Shown here one piece after another: positions 9,648-19,213 of a stretch of 64,000 nt of DNA. How positions within the stretch are numbered: position 1 is the first letter of the stretch; the number at the start of each line of letters is the position of its first letter. A model generated the notes under the pieces. The model searched no databases. It was given only the letters and a program-made list of their open reading frames with translations, and was not told the origin of the DNA. Both the position numbers and the translations under genes were made by a program. Source of the stretch: Scatosoma sp045632265 (GTDB lineage: Bacteria; Bacillota; Clostridia; Christensenellales; Borkfalkiaceae); contig JAZQWG010000002.1 of NCBI GenBank assembly GCA_045632265.1, positions 14,269 through 78,268 of the forward strand, given 5' to 3'.

Positions 9648-11366
9648 TTAGCCTACAACTACCAATACGCCGTCGCCAGCAGGAACGTTGATAGTAATGC
9701 TATTTCTATTAGCATATTCCATCGTCGTCGTTCCCTTTACCGTCGTCACGTTATACGAACCATTGAACGACAAGTTAACTGCTGCGTCAGCCGTGAAGCT
9801 GTTGGATGCGATATAGTAAACGGATTTGCCCGTGTTTCTATATTCGAAGCAACCAATAAGCGCGTCACCTTGCGAACCGCTCGTGCTCGACAAATGTCCG
9901 TAAACGCCAAGTTTGTCTGCTGCGGGAATCGTATCGTAGGAGCTACCAATTTGGATAACACCAACGTTCTTACATTGCATCAATACATCGTCAACTGCTG
10001 CAATGTGTTGGTTGATCTTTTGAACCATCGGATAGTAAATGGTCTTTACACCGAAGTGGTCAACGAGCCCAGACGTGAAGCTTGCCGAGAATTCCAACGG
10101 ATGCCAATAGTTGAACCATTGTACGCCCTTTGCACCATAAGCAAGCGACGTCGATACTTGGATTGCCGTTTGTGCATACGTAAGGTTTTGTGCAACGTTG
10201 AAATAACCTACTTGGCAGAATACCCAGAAAGGTACGTTGCCTTCAGCTGCATACTTTCTCGCTTCACTCAAGCTGAGGTAGTAGTTCTTAAATTGCGCGC
10301 TACCACCACGGAAAGGATAGAAGTCGTACGAGTAGGACATAGGTGCAACGTTTTCAACGTATGCCTTAACGAATTGACCCCAATTTGCGCCCGAATAGTC
10401 TACGGGAGCGCTCGTTGCCGTGCTACCTGCATCGTAGTAAAGTTGCGCTGCCGATGCGTATGCGGGCAAGTTATTGATAAGGAAGTTCTTCGTCTTACCA
10501 TACTTCGATTGTTTCCAAGATGCGTTTGCGGTCTTGAATTCTTCGAAGGGACTGGTGTGGCTACCCATACCAGGTTCGTCTTTTACAAGCGTACCACCAT
10601 AAGCGTCCTTGTTCATGTACCAGCTGTAATAGTTGTTAAGAGCATCCGTACCATAGTCGGTCAAGTTACCTACAACCGAGCTATCTTTTACGTAGTAAAC
10701 AAGCCCCGTTTGTTTTGCATATTTCAATGCGTTGGTAACGTTCGTCTTATCGACGTCGATTACGCCGTGCAACGTTTCATACAAGCCGTAAACGGTGTTG
10801 AAACCTGCATCCGCCACTTTTTGGTAGTTTTCAAGCGTAATTTGGTTGGTAGGGAAGTTACCAATGTTCGTCTTCGTATTAGGAGGAGGCGACGACCAAG
10901 CCGCGATAGGCATCGTCGTAGGGCTGTGTTGGTAATGATAGAAATACGAATAACCGCCATTCGTTCTATAAGGGTCATTGTTCAAATCGGAAGGCATGTT
11001 TGCGCCCTCTTCTTCTTCACCGATATAGTCGTCCCAACCACCCGTAGGCGTTTGGTCTTCACCGAAGTTAGGCGTTTCCGTTTCGTAATCCTCAGGCGAG
11101 CCCGAAGACGAGCCGCCCGAGATGATGTCTTTGTCTTCGTAATCTTCCGTCGTAGCGCCACTATTAGAGCCGCCACCAAGTCCCGTTTCGTAATCGGAAA
11201 GAGAACTATCACCGTTTACGCCACCATTGTAGGAGGACAAATCGTCGGTGAAAAAGCTGCTGGAATTACAGCCAACGACAGAACCGAGCATACACAATGC
11301 CAAAAGCATTGCGCCCGTTTTCTTCTTGTTGATGCGCGTGTACCACGCACGTTTCTGTTCTTTCAT
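9648..11366 (-). CDS. Secreted lipoprotein with TIM-barrel glycoside-hydrolase-like domain
   Basis: 572 residues. The signal peptide ends in the lipobox LGSVVGC (Cys33), followed by a ~90-residue Ser/Gly/Glu/Asp linker, so the enzyme domain is tethered outside the membrane. The barrel domain carries LVKDEPG, whose acidic pair is a candidate catalytic or carboxylate-binding site, and AYGAKGVQWFNYW. Both are shared with the cytoplasmic protein at 19214-20482 (LMKDEPH, AYGVKGIQHFCYW), so the two are paralogues. A beta-sandwich-like tail ends with VPAGDGVLVVV. I cannot name a GH family. The ATG at 11366 is preferred over a GTG three codons earlier, because AAGGAG overlaps that GTG. Confidence 0.75.
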   Translation of the reverse strand: MKEQKRAWYTRINKKKTGAMLLALCMLGSVVGCNSSSFFTDDLSSYNGGVNGDSSLSDYETGLGGGSNSGATTEDYEDKDIISGGSSSGSPEDYETETPNFGEDQTPTGGWDDYIGEEEEGANMPSDLNNDPYRTNGGYSYFYHYQHSPTTMPIAAWSSPPPNTKTNIGNFPTNQITLENYQKVADAGFNTVYGLYETLHGVIDVDKTNVTNALKYAKQTGLVYYVKDSSVVGNLTDYGTDALNNYYSWYMNKDAYGGTLVKDEPGMGSHTSPFEEFKTANASWKQSKYGKTKNFLINNLPAYASAAQLYYDAGSTATSAPVDYSGANWGQFVKAYVENVAPMSYSYDFYPFRGGSAQFKNYYLSLSEARKYAAEGNVPFWVFCQVGYFNVAQNLTYAQTAIQVSTSLAYGAKGVQWFNYWHPLEFSASFTSGLVDHFGVKTIYYPMVQKINQHIAAVDDVLMQCKNVGVIQIGSSYDTIPAADKLGVYGHLSSTSGSQGDALIGCFEYRNTGKSVYYIASNSFTADAAVNLSFNGSYNVTTVKGTTTMEYANRNSITINVPAGDGVLVVVG

Positions 11367-11389
11367 AATAATCACTCCTTTCCTTTAGA

Positions 11390-12235
11390 TTAGCCCTTCA
11401 AGCCGCCAGCAACCGTATTTTCCATAATCGTCTTTTGGAAAGCAACGAAGATAGCAACGGGAGGAACAATCGAAATCAACATGATTGCAAAGAGTTGCGG
11501 CCACGTGTTGTTCGATTGTACCTTGTCAACGATCTTTTGCAAACCAACTGCGATCGTCGGGTGTTGACGCAAGTACATATAGGGTGTGAAGTAATCGTTC
11601 CAATAGTTGATGGCAGCGATAATACCGATTGCAATCAACGAGGGTTTAACTTGAGGCAACATAACGCGGAAGAAAATCGTGTATTCCCCTGCGCCGTCCA
11701 ACATCGCCGCTTCAGCGTACGTTTTCGAGATACTCTTGAAGAAACCGTACACCATTACGAAGTTGAAGCCGAAGCCACCACTCGCCATAATGATTACACC
11801 TATGTACGTGTTATACAAATGCAAGTCAACCATCAATTGATAGGTTGCCGTCAAGGTACCAACGGCGGGAATCAACATGGACGAAATTGCAACGCCGTAC
11901 AAAAGTTTACGTCCAGGGAATTCGAATTTAGATACCACGTAACCGGTAATCGTCGGCATGAATACGCTCACCAGCGTACATCCTGCAACGAGGATGACGC
12001 TGTTTACGAACATACCGAGAATTTTCGTTCTGCCTACAGTAAGGGCAAACGCATCCGTGTAGTTTTGGAAATATGCTGCCTTAGGTAAACCGAAGGCGTT
12101 AGCACCAAACTCTTGCGTTTCCTTTAAAGAGTTCAAAATCAACCAAAAAACGGGATACAATAAGCTAATGGAATAAAGTCCGAATACTACAAACGTTATC
12201 CAAAGCACGATTTTTTCCGTTCTTGAATTTTTCAT
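11390..12235 (-). CDS. Sugar ABC transporter permease, MalG/CUT1 type
   Basis: Inner permease subunit of a carbohydrate importer; 281 residues, six hydrophobic segments. The ATPase-contact loop EAAMLDGAGEYTIFFRVMLP fits the EAA-G motif of the binding-protein-dependent permease family, and the C-terminus (ENTVAGGLKG) is typical of MalG-like subunits. AAGGAG precedes the start. It works with the MalF-like permease at 18100-19131 and the binding protein at 20501-21985. Unusually, its partner permease is separated from it by the 5.7-kb surface-protein gene at 12300. Confidence 0.93.
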   Translation of the reverse strand: MKNSRTEKIVLWITFVVFGLYSISLLYPVFWLILNSLKETQEFGANAFGLPKAAYFQNYTDAFALTVGRTKILGMFVNSVILVAGCTLVSVFMPTITGYVVSKFEFPGRKLLYGVAISSMLIPAVGTLTATYQLMVDLHLYNTYIGVIIMASGGFGFNFVMVYGFFKSISKTYAEAAMLDGAGEYTIFFRVMLPQVKPSLIAIGIIAAINYWNDYFTPYMYLRQHPTIAVGLQKIVDKVQSNNTWPQLFAIMLISIVPPVAIFVAFQKTIMENTVAGGLKG

Positions 12236-12299
12236 AAAGCTTTGCTCCTTTTTTCTTATTTCTCATCGCCTATTTATTCGGCAATGTATCGAAAGTTCT

Positions 12300-15200
12300 T
12301 TAGTCTTCTTTCTTTTTGCGAATAAACCAAGCAACAAGACCTACCATAGGCAATCCTGCCAATACGGAAAGCGAACCGTTGCAACCGTCACTAACTTGAC
12401 CACCTGCCGCAAGACCAGCCATGTACTTATCGTACGCATCTTTGCTGGGTTTTACAGAACCCGTGAACGCTTCTTCATACGAAGAGCCGTCGCCGCTGGG
12501 TTGTTCTTCAGGGGTTTCAGGTTCGGTAGGTTCTTCTTCAGGCAATTCTTCCGTGAAGAAGTCGTCCGATTCGTCGCCGCCGATGTTGTCGTCTTCTTCT
12601 ACAAGCAAATCGTCGTCTTCGTCAACTTCGGGCATTTCAATGCACATTACAACGTTCGACCAGTCGCTATCGAGAAGGAGCGCGCTGCCGCCTACTGCCT
12701 TCACTTGAAGCACGTCGCCGAATTCCAACGTAACGGTAAGAGCCGTCGTCGTTTGTTCGTTGCCGTTGAGTTTATATACGTACGAGCTTGCGCCGTCAAC
12801 TGCCGTCCAGCTTGCTACGTAGCCGTCAATCGTCACAACGGGAGCCGCCAACTTGTTTGCGCTGAGCGTTACCACGTTCGACCAGTTACTATCACTCGTC
12901 GTCGAGTTATTGCCGTTTGCTTTTACTTTCAAAGATTCGCCAACTTGCAACGTTACGGAAAGTTCCGTCGTCGTTTGTTCATTGCCGTTAATCGAGTAGG
13001 TGTAGCTTACTGCACCGTTTACTGCAGCCCAGCTTGCTACGTTGCCGTTAAGCGTGACTACGGGAGCGGTAAGTTGAGGAATTAGGCTATACGTAACTGC
13101 GTTCGACCAGTCACTATCGCTCGTCGTTGCGCCGTCGCCTACTGCTTTCACTACAACAGATTGACCAGGCGTGAGCGTTACGGAAAGTCCGTTAGCCGTT
13201 TGTTCAGCGCCGCCGTTGATCTTATAAACGTATGCGGTTGCGCCGTCGATTTCCGTCCAGCTTGCTACGTTTTCGTTAAGCGTAACTACGGGAGCGGACA
13301 ATTTGATTGCCGTTACTACGATGGTGAATTCTACCGTGCCACCAATCGTTTCCAAGGTGAATTCGTTATTGCCTACGGGAAGCAATGCTACGTAATCGCC
13401 AAGGATTGTCAACGTGCCGTCAGCATAGGTGAACGCGTTGTTGGACAAGCCATTAGCCGCGCCGTCACGAACGATGGAAAGAATTTCCATGTTTGCCGTG
13501 TCAATGCTGAACGTTACGTTCGTCTTGCTACCAACGGTTACCGACTTGCTCGCCGTACCGCTGATAGAAGGTGCTTGCGCTGCGCCAAGTTCGATTGCTA
13601 CGTAAACGTCACCACCACGCGTGGAGATGATAAACAAGTTCACGTCATCGGTAAGCGTGAGCAAGTATTCTGCCTTAAACGTAAACGTGCATGCGTCTAC
13701 GTCATATTCATAAGCGTTTTCGTTGAGCGCTTTCGTTGCGCCTTCACGTACAACTTGGATAACTGCTTCGCCGAAGAATTCGATATCGAATACTACGTCT
13801 TCGTTCGAGCCTTGTTCAAATACAAGTGTATCGTCGCCTACAACGATAGGTTCGTCAACGGGGTTAATCGTGATGGATACGCTTACGTCACCGCCTTCCG
13901 TATAGATTACGAAGGTGTACGTATCAGCTGCCAACGTTGCAAGGTATTCCTTGTTGATCGTCAAGGTGTTGTCAACGAAGCTGTAAGCTTGATCGTTGAG
14001 TGCAAGTTGCGTACCAAGACGGAGAACCGTAAGGATTTCCAAGCCGTCCGTATCAAGTGTGAACACTGCATTCGTTTCCGAATACTTCGTCATCGTTGCC
14101 GTCGTGTCACCCGAAAGAACGGGAGCTTTCAACGACGTAACAACCACGGATACGGTTGCCGAGCCTTTTGCGGTAGTAATCTTGAATTCGTGCGTCTTTT
14201 CAGACAAGAGTGCCATGAAGTCGCCCTTAAAGGTCACTTTCATGCCTTCAGCAACTTCGGTAAGCGTGTAAGCCGCGGACTTAACGTTTTCTTCGCCCTT
14301 ATCCGTCAAAAGCGTGATGCTGATAATTGTGTACGTCTTGGTGTCGATGATGAAGGAAACGTCTTGGATCGCACCCATCGTGTGTGCCGCCGTGTTTTCA
14401 CCAACAACTTCGGGCATGTACGCCGTATCGCCAGCGCCACCGCCACCGCCTTCGCCAGGATCTTTACCACCCATGACGTCAACAGCTATGTTGCCCTCAA
14501 TCGTGTAAGTACCCTTTTCGCCAAGGGGATATACCCAACCGTCCAAAACAAGGTCTTGAATCGTAATCACGTAATCGAGCAAGTAGCCGCCGTTGTACAT
14601 ACCAGCCGTGTATTCCCATTCACCCGTCGTAGAGTTGATGAAGAAACCGTCGGTCTTGGAACGGAACGTGACAAGTTTGTTAGTAATGTCGATGCCTTGC
14701 GCTGCTGCAGATTCTCTCAAATCGTTGAGCAAGTTGCCCGTAATCGTTTCACCTGCGTTGATTTGTGCCGAGCCGTTTGCAAGGATAATTTGCGTTACGT
14801 CGTAATTCGCATATTCGTCGGAGTTGATAAGAACAAGGTTGTCAATCTTAATCGTCGAACCTGCGCACGCCGTAATTGCAACTTTACCAGCCGTATTTAC
14901 ACCCGAGCAAAGAACAGTCGTGCTTGCAAGCCCGTTGATCGTAAGCGTCAACGTCAATTTGCCTTCTTGCGCTTCGAGTTTTACGTGTGCAGTAGGAGCG
15001 GACGTGTTCTCATAAACGAACAAGCCAGCCGCATAAGGATTGAACGCAAGGTTGTAGCCATATACAGCACCCCAAGCGTTAAATACGATGGATTTTTGTA
15101 AATCTACCGAATAGCTCGTATTGTTGACAGCAATCGATGCGATAGGAATCCATGCGCCTTCGTTCTTGTTGGTGATCGTCAAATCGTATTCTAAGATAAA

Positions 15201-18023
15201 GTTTTTATAAGTACCCGTCGATACCAACGTACCACCGTCGGTGAACGTCAATTCGCCATTGCCGATAGAAACTGCCGAAGAAGTCTTTTCCCAACCGCTC
15301 AACGTGTTGGAATCAAACTTGGTGTATTGCGTCGTACCGGTGATTTCGATATCTTCACCACCAACGTCGCCACTATCGTCACCGCCACCACCTACGTTAG
15401 GATCGTTTGCAAGACGCAAGTTATCGAAATAAATGTCCGTGACCGAAGTTGCAACGAATACCATAACGAAATTGCCCGTGCTTGCTACGGTATGAGGGAA
15501 ATAGAACGTACCGCTTTGAGCTTGAAGCGAAACGTGCTCTACCCCATCAAAATAATGAAGCTTACCGTTTTCCACGTAGAAGTCAAGCGCAATCGAATCA
15601 TATTCGGTAGAAATCGTGCCATCAATACGGATGTGAATTTCAAACCATTGGTTGTTCGTCGCTACCTTGTTGGAATACGTACCTTGCGTCACGTGACTGG
15701 TAGATGTTTCTATGGAGGCAACACCCGTCGTACCCGTCGAAATTACAACACTTTCAAAGCCTTGCAACAACGTGCCGTCCGTGTTTTCGTCACCACCTAC
15801 ATCTGGCGTGTCGGGAGTATCGGGAACTTCGGGCGTATCGCCGCCTTCGCCACCGCTGATGTCAATCGTAACGGGACGGAAGTTGTCGAAATAAATAACG
15901 TCAACGCCCAAGGTGGACGAGGAAGCCGTCACAACGAACGTGTTGCCCGAAAGCAATGCGTTAAACGTTTCTTTATCCAAAATCCACGTACCGCTCTTAC
16001 CAGCGTATTCCTTGTGTTCAGCGCCAAAATAGTGCAACAAGGACAACGTCGAGTTTTCTACGTAGAAGTCAAATGCAACTGCATTGTGTTCGCCAAATTC
16101 CATCGAATCCAAATTCACTTGGATTTCAAACCATTGTTGATTCGTCGTAAGTTTGTTGGAATAGTTACCTTCCGTCACGTGGTTGGTAGAGACGTCAACA
16201 CTTTCTACACCAGCAGCAACGTTCATCTTAACCGTTTCAAAGCTTTGGAACGCTTCGGGGTTGATTTCACCACCGCCAACTTCGGGCGTATCACCGCCTA
16301 CGTCACCACCGCCAAGAAGCATGATGTTGTCAACGTAAAGTTCGCAAGCAGCACCTACGGATAAGAAGAATTGACCACCTTCAAATTGAAGCGGGCAAGT
16401 AGGATCGTTTTCACGAGCCGCTTTACTAAGTTCAAGTTGTTCTACAATCGTTTCCATGGGAATGGAAACTTGGTTCCAACCGTTTTCCAATTGTTGCGCA
16501 AGCGTACTGTACAAGAAAAGGTTTACCGTTTCACCGGGGTTGTAGATTTCCATATATACGCCGTCGTATGCAAGGAATTGTTCTTCCGTCAATACTGCGG
16601 CGCCTGCGGCATAATCAACAAGCAACGGGGTCATATAGCTGTATGCGTTCAATACAAGTTTATACGAACCTTCACCTTCCGATTTAACGTACGTAACGCT
16701 TTCTCTCGTGCCGTTCGTACCAAACCAGTAGCCTGCTTCCCCTTCACAATTGTTAACAAGCATACCGCTCACCGTCGTTTCGGGAGCTTGGGGATAAGGA
16801 TTTTCGTGCGCTGCAAGCCAAGTAATTTCGCCAGGAGCACCTTCGCCTACTGCGAATTCGCTCGTTTTACCTACTTTCAAGGAAGTATAGGACATATCGA
16901 TTGCGCCCGTACCCGTGGAAACCCAGCCAAGATAACCGTTTCTATCCGCTGCGGTGTTGTTCCACTTTTGCGCAAGAGCGTCGGTGACAAGACCATCTTT
17001 TGCCGTACCAAGAATGTAGCCGTTGCGTACGCCATTCACGTAAAGATCCGTGCCGCCATCTGCGTGTACGTAATAAGTAATGGTACCCGCGGGCGCAGGA
17101 AGGTTAATCCAACCGGAACCGTCTTGAGAACCGTCACCTTGACCGTCGCCACCAAATTGCGTAGCGTCCGTCCACGTATACGTTTGATCCGCGCCGCCAT
17201 AGCAAATAAAGTTAGGTTGCGTGGTAGAGTGTCTATTCGTGCTCGTCGTCAATGCTTCTTTGCTGTCCGCACCGTAAACGAAGGAAAGTTTATTACCAGC
17301 AACGGGCGACGACCAAACGCTGTTCGTCACAAACGTCGTTTCAAATACCAAAACTTCATCGTTTGCGAATTCATACGCTTTGTTCGAAGCAACGTATTTA
17401 CCATTGTCCAATCCCGTCAAGGATGCCTTATTGCCATCCCACGAAACCGTTACGTTCGATTCGAAACCGTCTTCTATCTTTGCTTTTTCTTTTGCGTTTA
17501 CGTTATCAATATAATATTCCGCAGTTTCCGCCGCAGATTGAACTATGCAAGAGATATAGCTGGGGCTACCTTCGACAAAGGAAGCGGGGTTTGCGTTAAT
17601 CGTTTCTACGGGAAGGGTGAGCGTAGTCGTTTCGCCACCATTCGAGCTGCCAAAATATGCGCCAACTGCGTGCCAGTTCATCGTCATCGACGCCGTAATA
17701 TCAAACGAAATCGATTCGTAAGATTGCAATTGAGCAGCCGTCATCGTGCCCACGGAAATATATGCCGTGAACCATTGCGTATTCGACGTGACGTACAACG
17801 ACGTGTTGCCTTCCGTTACACCAACGTCAGACACCGTGCCGTAAACAGCTACGCCGTTGGTATCAACAGCAAAAGCATCCGTGGATTGCGTGCACGAATT
17901 CAATACGCTCGAATCAGCGGAAACGTCCGTCGTATAATCAATAAGCGCAACGCCTGCGCCAACGGAAGCCGTTAAAGCTACCGCCAGCGTGGCAAATAAT
18001 TTTTTCATTGTGCTTTTTCTCAT
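12300..18023 (-). CDS. Very large multi-module surface carbohydrate-binding protein
   Basis: 1907 residues, AAGGAG start. A signal peptide covers residues ~1-36. The first ~1100 residues hold about six jelly-roll-like modules recognised by recurring SYxxISFD and (I/Y)YFDN patterns, some resembling LamG/CBM folds. An Ig-like stretch follows, then four X2-like units (~1215-1560) and three FN3-like repeats of 74-75 residues (DNA period 222-225 bp, ~12,650-13,310). An acidic Glu/Asp/Pro linker leads to SDGCNGSLSV, one helix and RKKKED. No catalytic residues are recognised. It lies between the two permease genes of the sugar importer, so a role in capturing the imported glycan at the surface is inferred. 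Confidence 0.82.
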   Translation of the reverse strand: MRKSTMKKLFATLAVALTASVGAGVALIDYTTDVSADSSVLNSCTQSTDAFAVDTNGVAVYGTVSDVGVTEGNTSLYVTSNTQWFTAYISVGTMTAAQLQSYESISFDITASMTMNWHAVGAYFGSSNGGETTTLTLPVETINANPASFVEGSPSYISCIVQSAAETAEYYIDNVNAKEKAKIEDGFESNVTVSWDGNKASLTGLDNGKYVASNKAYEFANDEVLVFETTFVTNSVWSSPVAGNKLSFVYGADSKEALTTSTNRHSTTQPNFICYGGADQTYTWTDATQFGGDGQGDGSQDGSGWINLPAPAGTITYYVHADGGTDLYVNGVRNGYILGTAKDGLVTDALAQKWNNTAADRNGYLGWVSTGTGAIDMSYTSLKVGKTSEFAVGEGAPGEITWLAAHENPYPQAPETTVSGMLVNNCEGEAGYWFGTNGTRESVTYVKSEGEGSYKLVLNAYSYMTPLLVDYAAGAAVLTEEQFLAYDGVYMEIYNPGETVNLFLYSTLAQQLENGWNQVSIPMETIVEQLELSKAARENDPTCPLQFEGGQFFLSVGAACELYVDNIMLLGGGDVGGDTPEVGGGEINPEAFQSFETVKMNVAAGVESVDVSTNHVTEGNYSNKLTTNQQWFEIQVNLDSMEFGEHNAVAFDFYVENSTLSLLHYFGAEHKEYAGKSGTWILDKETFNALLSGNTFVVTASSSTLGVDVIYFDNFRPVTIDISGGEGGDTPEVPDTPDTPDVGGDENTDGTLLQGFESVVISTGTTGVASIETSTSHVTQGTYSNKVATNNQWFEIHIRIDGTISTEYDSIALDFYVENGKLHYFDGVEHVSLQAQSGTFYFPHTVASTGNFVMVFVATSVTDIYFDNLRLANDPNVGGGGDDSGDVGGEDIEITGTTQYTKFDSNTLSGWEKTSSAVSIGNGELTFTDGGTLVSTGTYKNFILEYDLTITNKNEGAWIPIASIAVNNTSYSVDLQKSIVFNAWGAVYGYNLAFNPYAAGLFVYENTSAPTAHVKLEAQEGKLTLTLTINGLASTTVLCSGVNTAGKVAITACAGSTIKIDNLVLINSDEYANYDVTQIILANGSAQINAGETITGNLLNDLRESAAAQGIDITNKLVTFRSKTDGFFINSTTGEWEYTAGMYNGGYLLDYVITIQDLVLDGWVYPLGEKGTYTIEGNIAVDVMGGKDPGEGGGGGAGDTAYMPEVVGENTAAHTMGAIQDVSFIIDTKTYTIISITLLTDKGEENVKSAAYTLTEVAEGMKVTFKGDFMALLSEKTHEFKITTAKGSATVSVVVTSLKAPVLSGDTTATMTKYSETNAVFTLDTDGLEILTVLRLGTQLALNDQAYSFVDNTLTINKEYLATLAADTYTFVIYTEGGDVSVSITINPVDEPIVVGDDTLVFEQGSNEDVVFDIEFFGEAVIQVVREGATKALNENAYEYDVDACTFTFKAEYLLTLTDDVNLFIISTRGGDVYVAIELGAAQAPSISGTASKSVTVGSKTNVTFSIDTANMEILSIVRDGAANGLSNNAFTYADGTLTILGDYVALLPVGNNEFTLETIGGTVEFTIVVTAIKLSAPVVTLNENVASWTEIDGATAYVYKINGGAEQTANGLSVTLTPGQSVVVKAVGDGATTSDSDWSNAVTYSLIPQLTAPVVTLNGNVASWAAVNGAVSYTYSINGNEQTTTELSVTLQVGESLKVKANGNNSTTSDSNWSNVVTLSANKLAAPVVTIDGYVASWTAVDGASSYVYKLNGNEQTTTALTVTLEFGDVLQVKAVGGSALLLDSDWSNVVMCIEMPEVDEDDDLLVEEDDNIGGDESDDFFTEELPEEEPTEPETPEEQPSGDGSSYEEAFTGSVKPSKDAYDKYMAGLAAGGQVSDGCNGSLSVLAGLPMVGLVAWFIRKKKED

Positions 18024-18099
18024 TTTATTACTCCTTATAATCTATATAAGCGTTTATGAGGAAATTTTCTCCTCTTTATGGATATCTTTGTCTATCCGA

Positions 18100-19131
18100 T
18101 TAGAATTCTACGTTAGGAATCATCTTTTCCATGATATATTTAATACCTTGGATGATAGGAATACCTACGATACTGCAAACTACGCCGGCTGCTGCCGCGT
18201 CGTACAAGCGGTTGTTGTTAACTTGTTCAACGATGTAGTATGCCAAAGTGTACGTAGAGTTGTTAGGTCCACCCTTCGTCAACAACATGGGTTGCAAGAA
18301 GAGCGTAAACATAACCATAGAACCCGTCACGAACAACGTCGATACCGTCGAGAAGATAAGCGGAACTACGATTTGGATAAATTCGCGGAACATACCGATA
18401 CCGTCGATTTTACCTGCTTCAAATACTTCGGTGGGGATTCTCGCAATCGTACCAGAGAGCAAGAGTACGTTATAACCGATACCTGCCCACAAACAGTAAA
18501 CGAAAATCATCAACATCGCCGTGCCTTCCGTACCGAAGAAACCGTTTTCAGGTAAGCTAAACCCAATCTTATCCAACACGCTGTACAAAGGACCAAACGT
18601 GTTATCAAACATGAATTTGAAAACCATGGTCAATACAACGACGGAAATGATGTTGGGCAAGAAGAAGATAATACGGAAAACCTTTTCCATAAAGACCTTC
18701 TTAAATAATAAGTACGCGCACACGATAGAGATGGGCAACAATATAAAGTTGTTGAACACGAAGAATAACAGCGAGTTGATAACCGCGTGTTTTAATTGGC
18801 CCGATTCGGATGCGAACGCCTTAAAGAAGTTTAAGTAGTTTCTCATACCAACGTAAACTTCGCCACCCGTTCTGAACGAAAAGCCTTGGAAAGATTTGAT
18901 AACCGTGTTAAAGTTGATGAACACCCAAAATACAAGGAAGTGCAAAATAGGATAAGCGAGCATGCTTACAATGAAAATTTTGCGTTGTCTTGCCATTTTT
19001 TGCTTTTGGGGAACAACAGGCTTATATTCTTGTTGTTTCTTCTCTCCAAATAAAATCGGCTCTAAGTCCTTGTAATCCACTTCAATGTTGCTACTCACGG
19101 TGTTACCAGAGTGCATTTCTTTGTTTTCCAT
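18100..19131 (-). CDS. Sugar ABC transporter permease, MalF/CUT1 type
   Basis: First permease of the importer. 343 residues: a ~50-residue hydrophilic N-terminus rich in Lys/Gln, then six hydrophobic segments. The contact loop EAGKIDGIGMFREFIQIVVP matches the EAA-G family motif. I use the ATG at 19131 (AGGAG 9 nt upstream) rather than the TTG two codons earlier. It follows the barrel protein at 19214 by 82 bp and precedes the surface protein by 76 bp. No ABC ATPase is encoded nearby; CUT1 importers of Bacillota often share an MsmK-like ATPase made elsewhere. Confidence 0.92.
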   Translation of the reverse strand: MENKEMHSGNTVSSNIEVDYKDLEPILFGEKKQQEYKPVVPQKQKMARQRKIFIVSMLAYPILHFLVFWVFINFNTVIKSFQGFSFRTGGEVYVGMRNYLNFFKAFASESGQLKHAVINSLLFFVFNNFILLPISIVCAYLLFKKVFMEKVFRIIFFLPNIISVVVLTMVFKFMFDNTFGPLYSVLDKIGFSLPENGFFGTEGTAMLMIFVYCLWAGIGYNVLLLSGTIARIPTEVFEAGKIDGIGMFREFIQIVVPLIFSTVSTLFVTGSMVMFTLFLQPMLLTKGGPNNSTYTLAYYIVEQVNNNRLYDAAAAGVVCSIVGIPIIQGIKYIMEKMIPNVEF

Positions 19132-19213
19132 AGACAAAAGCTCCTATTGTTTTCGTAGTAGTTTTTACGGTCCCTCTCCAAAGACCTTTTTAACGGCTAT
19201 GCCGTGTACGTTA

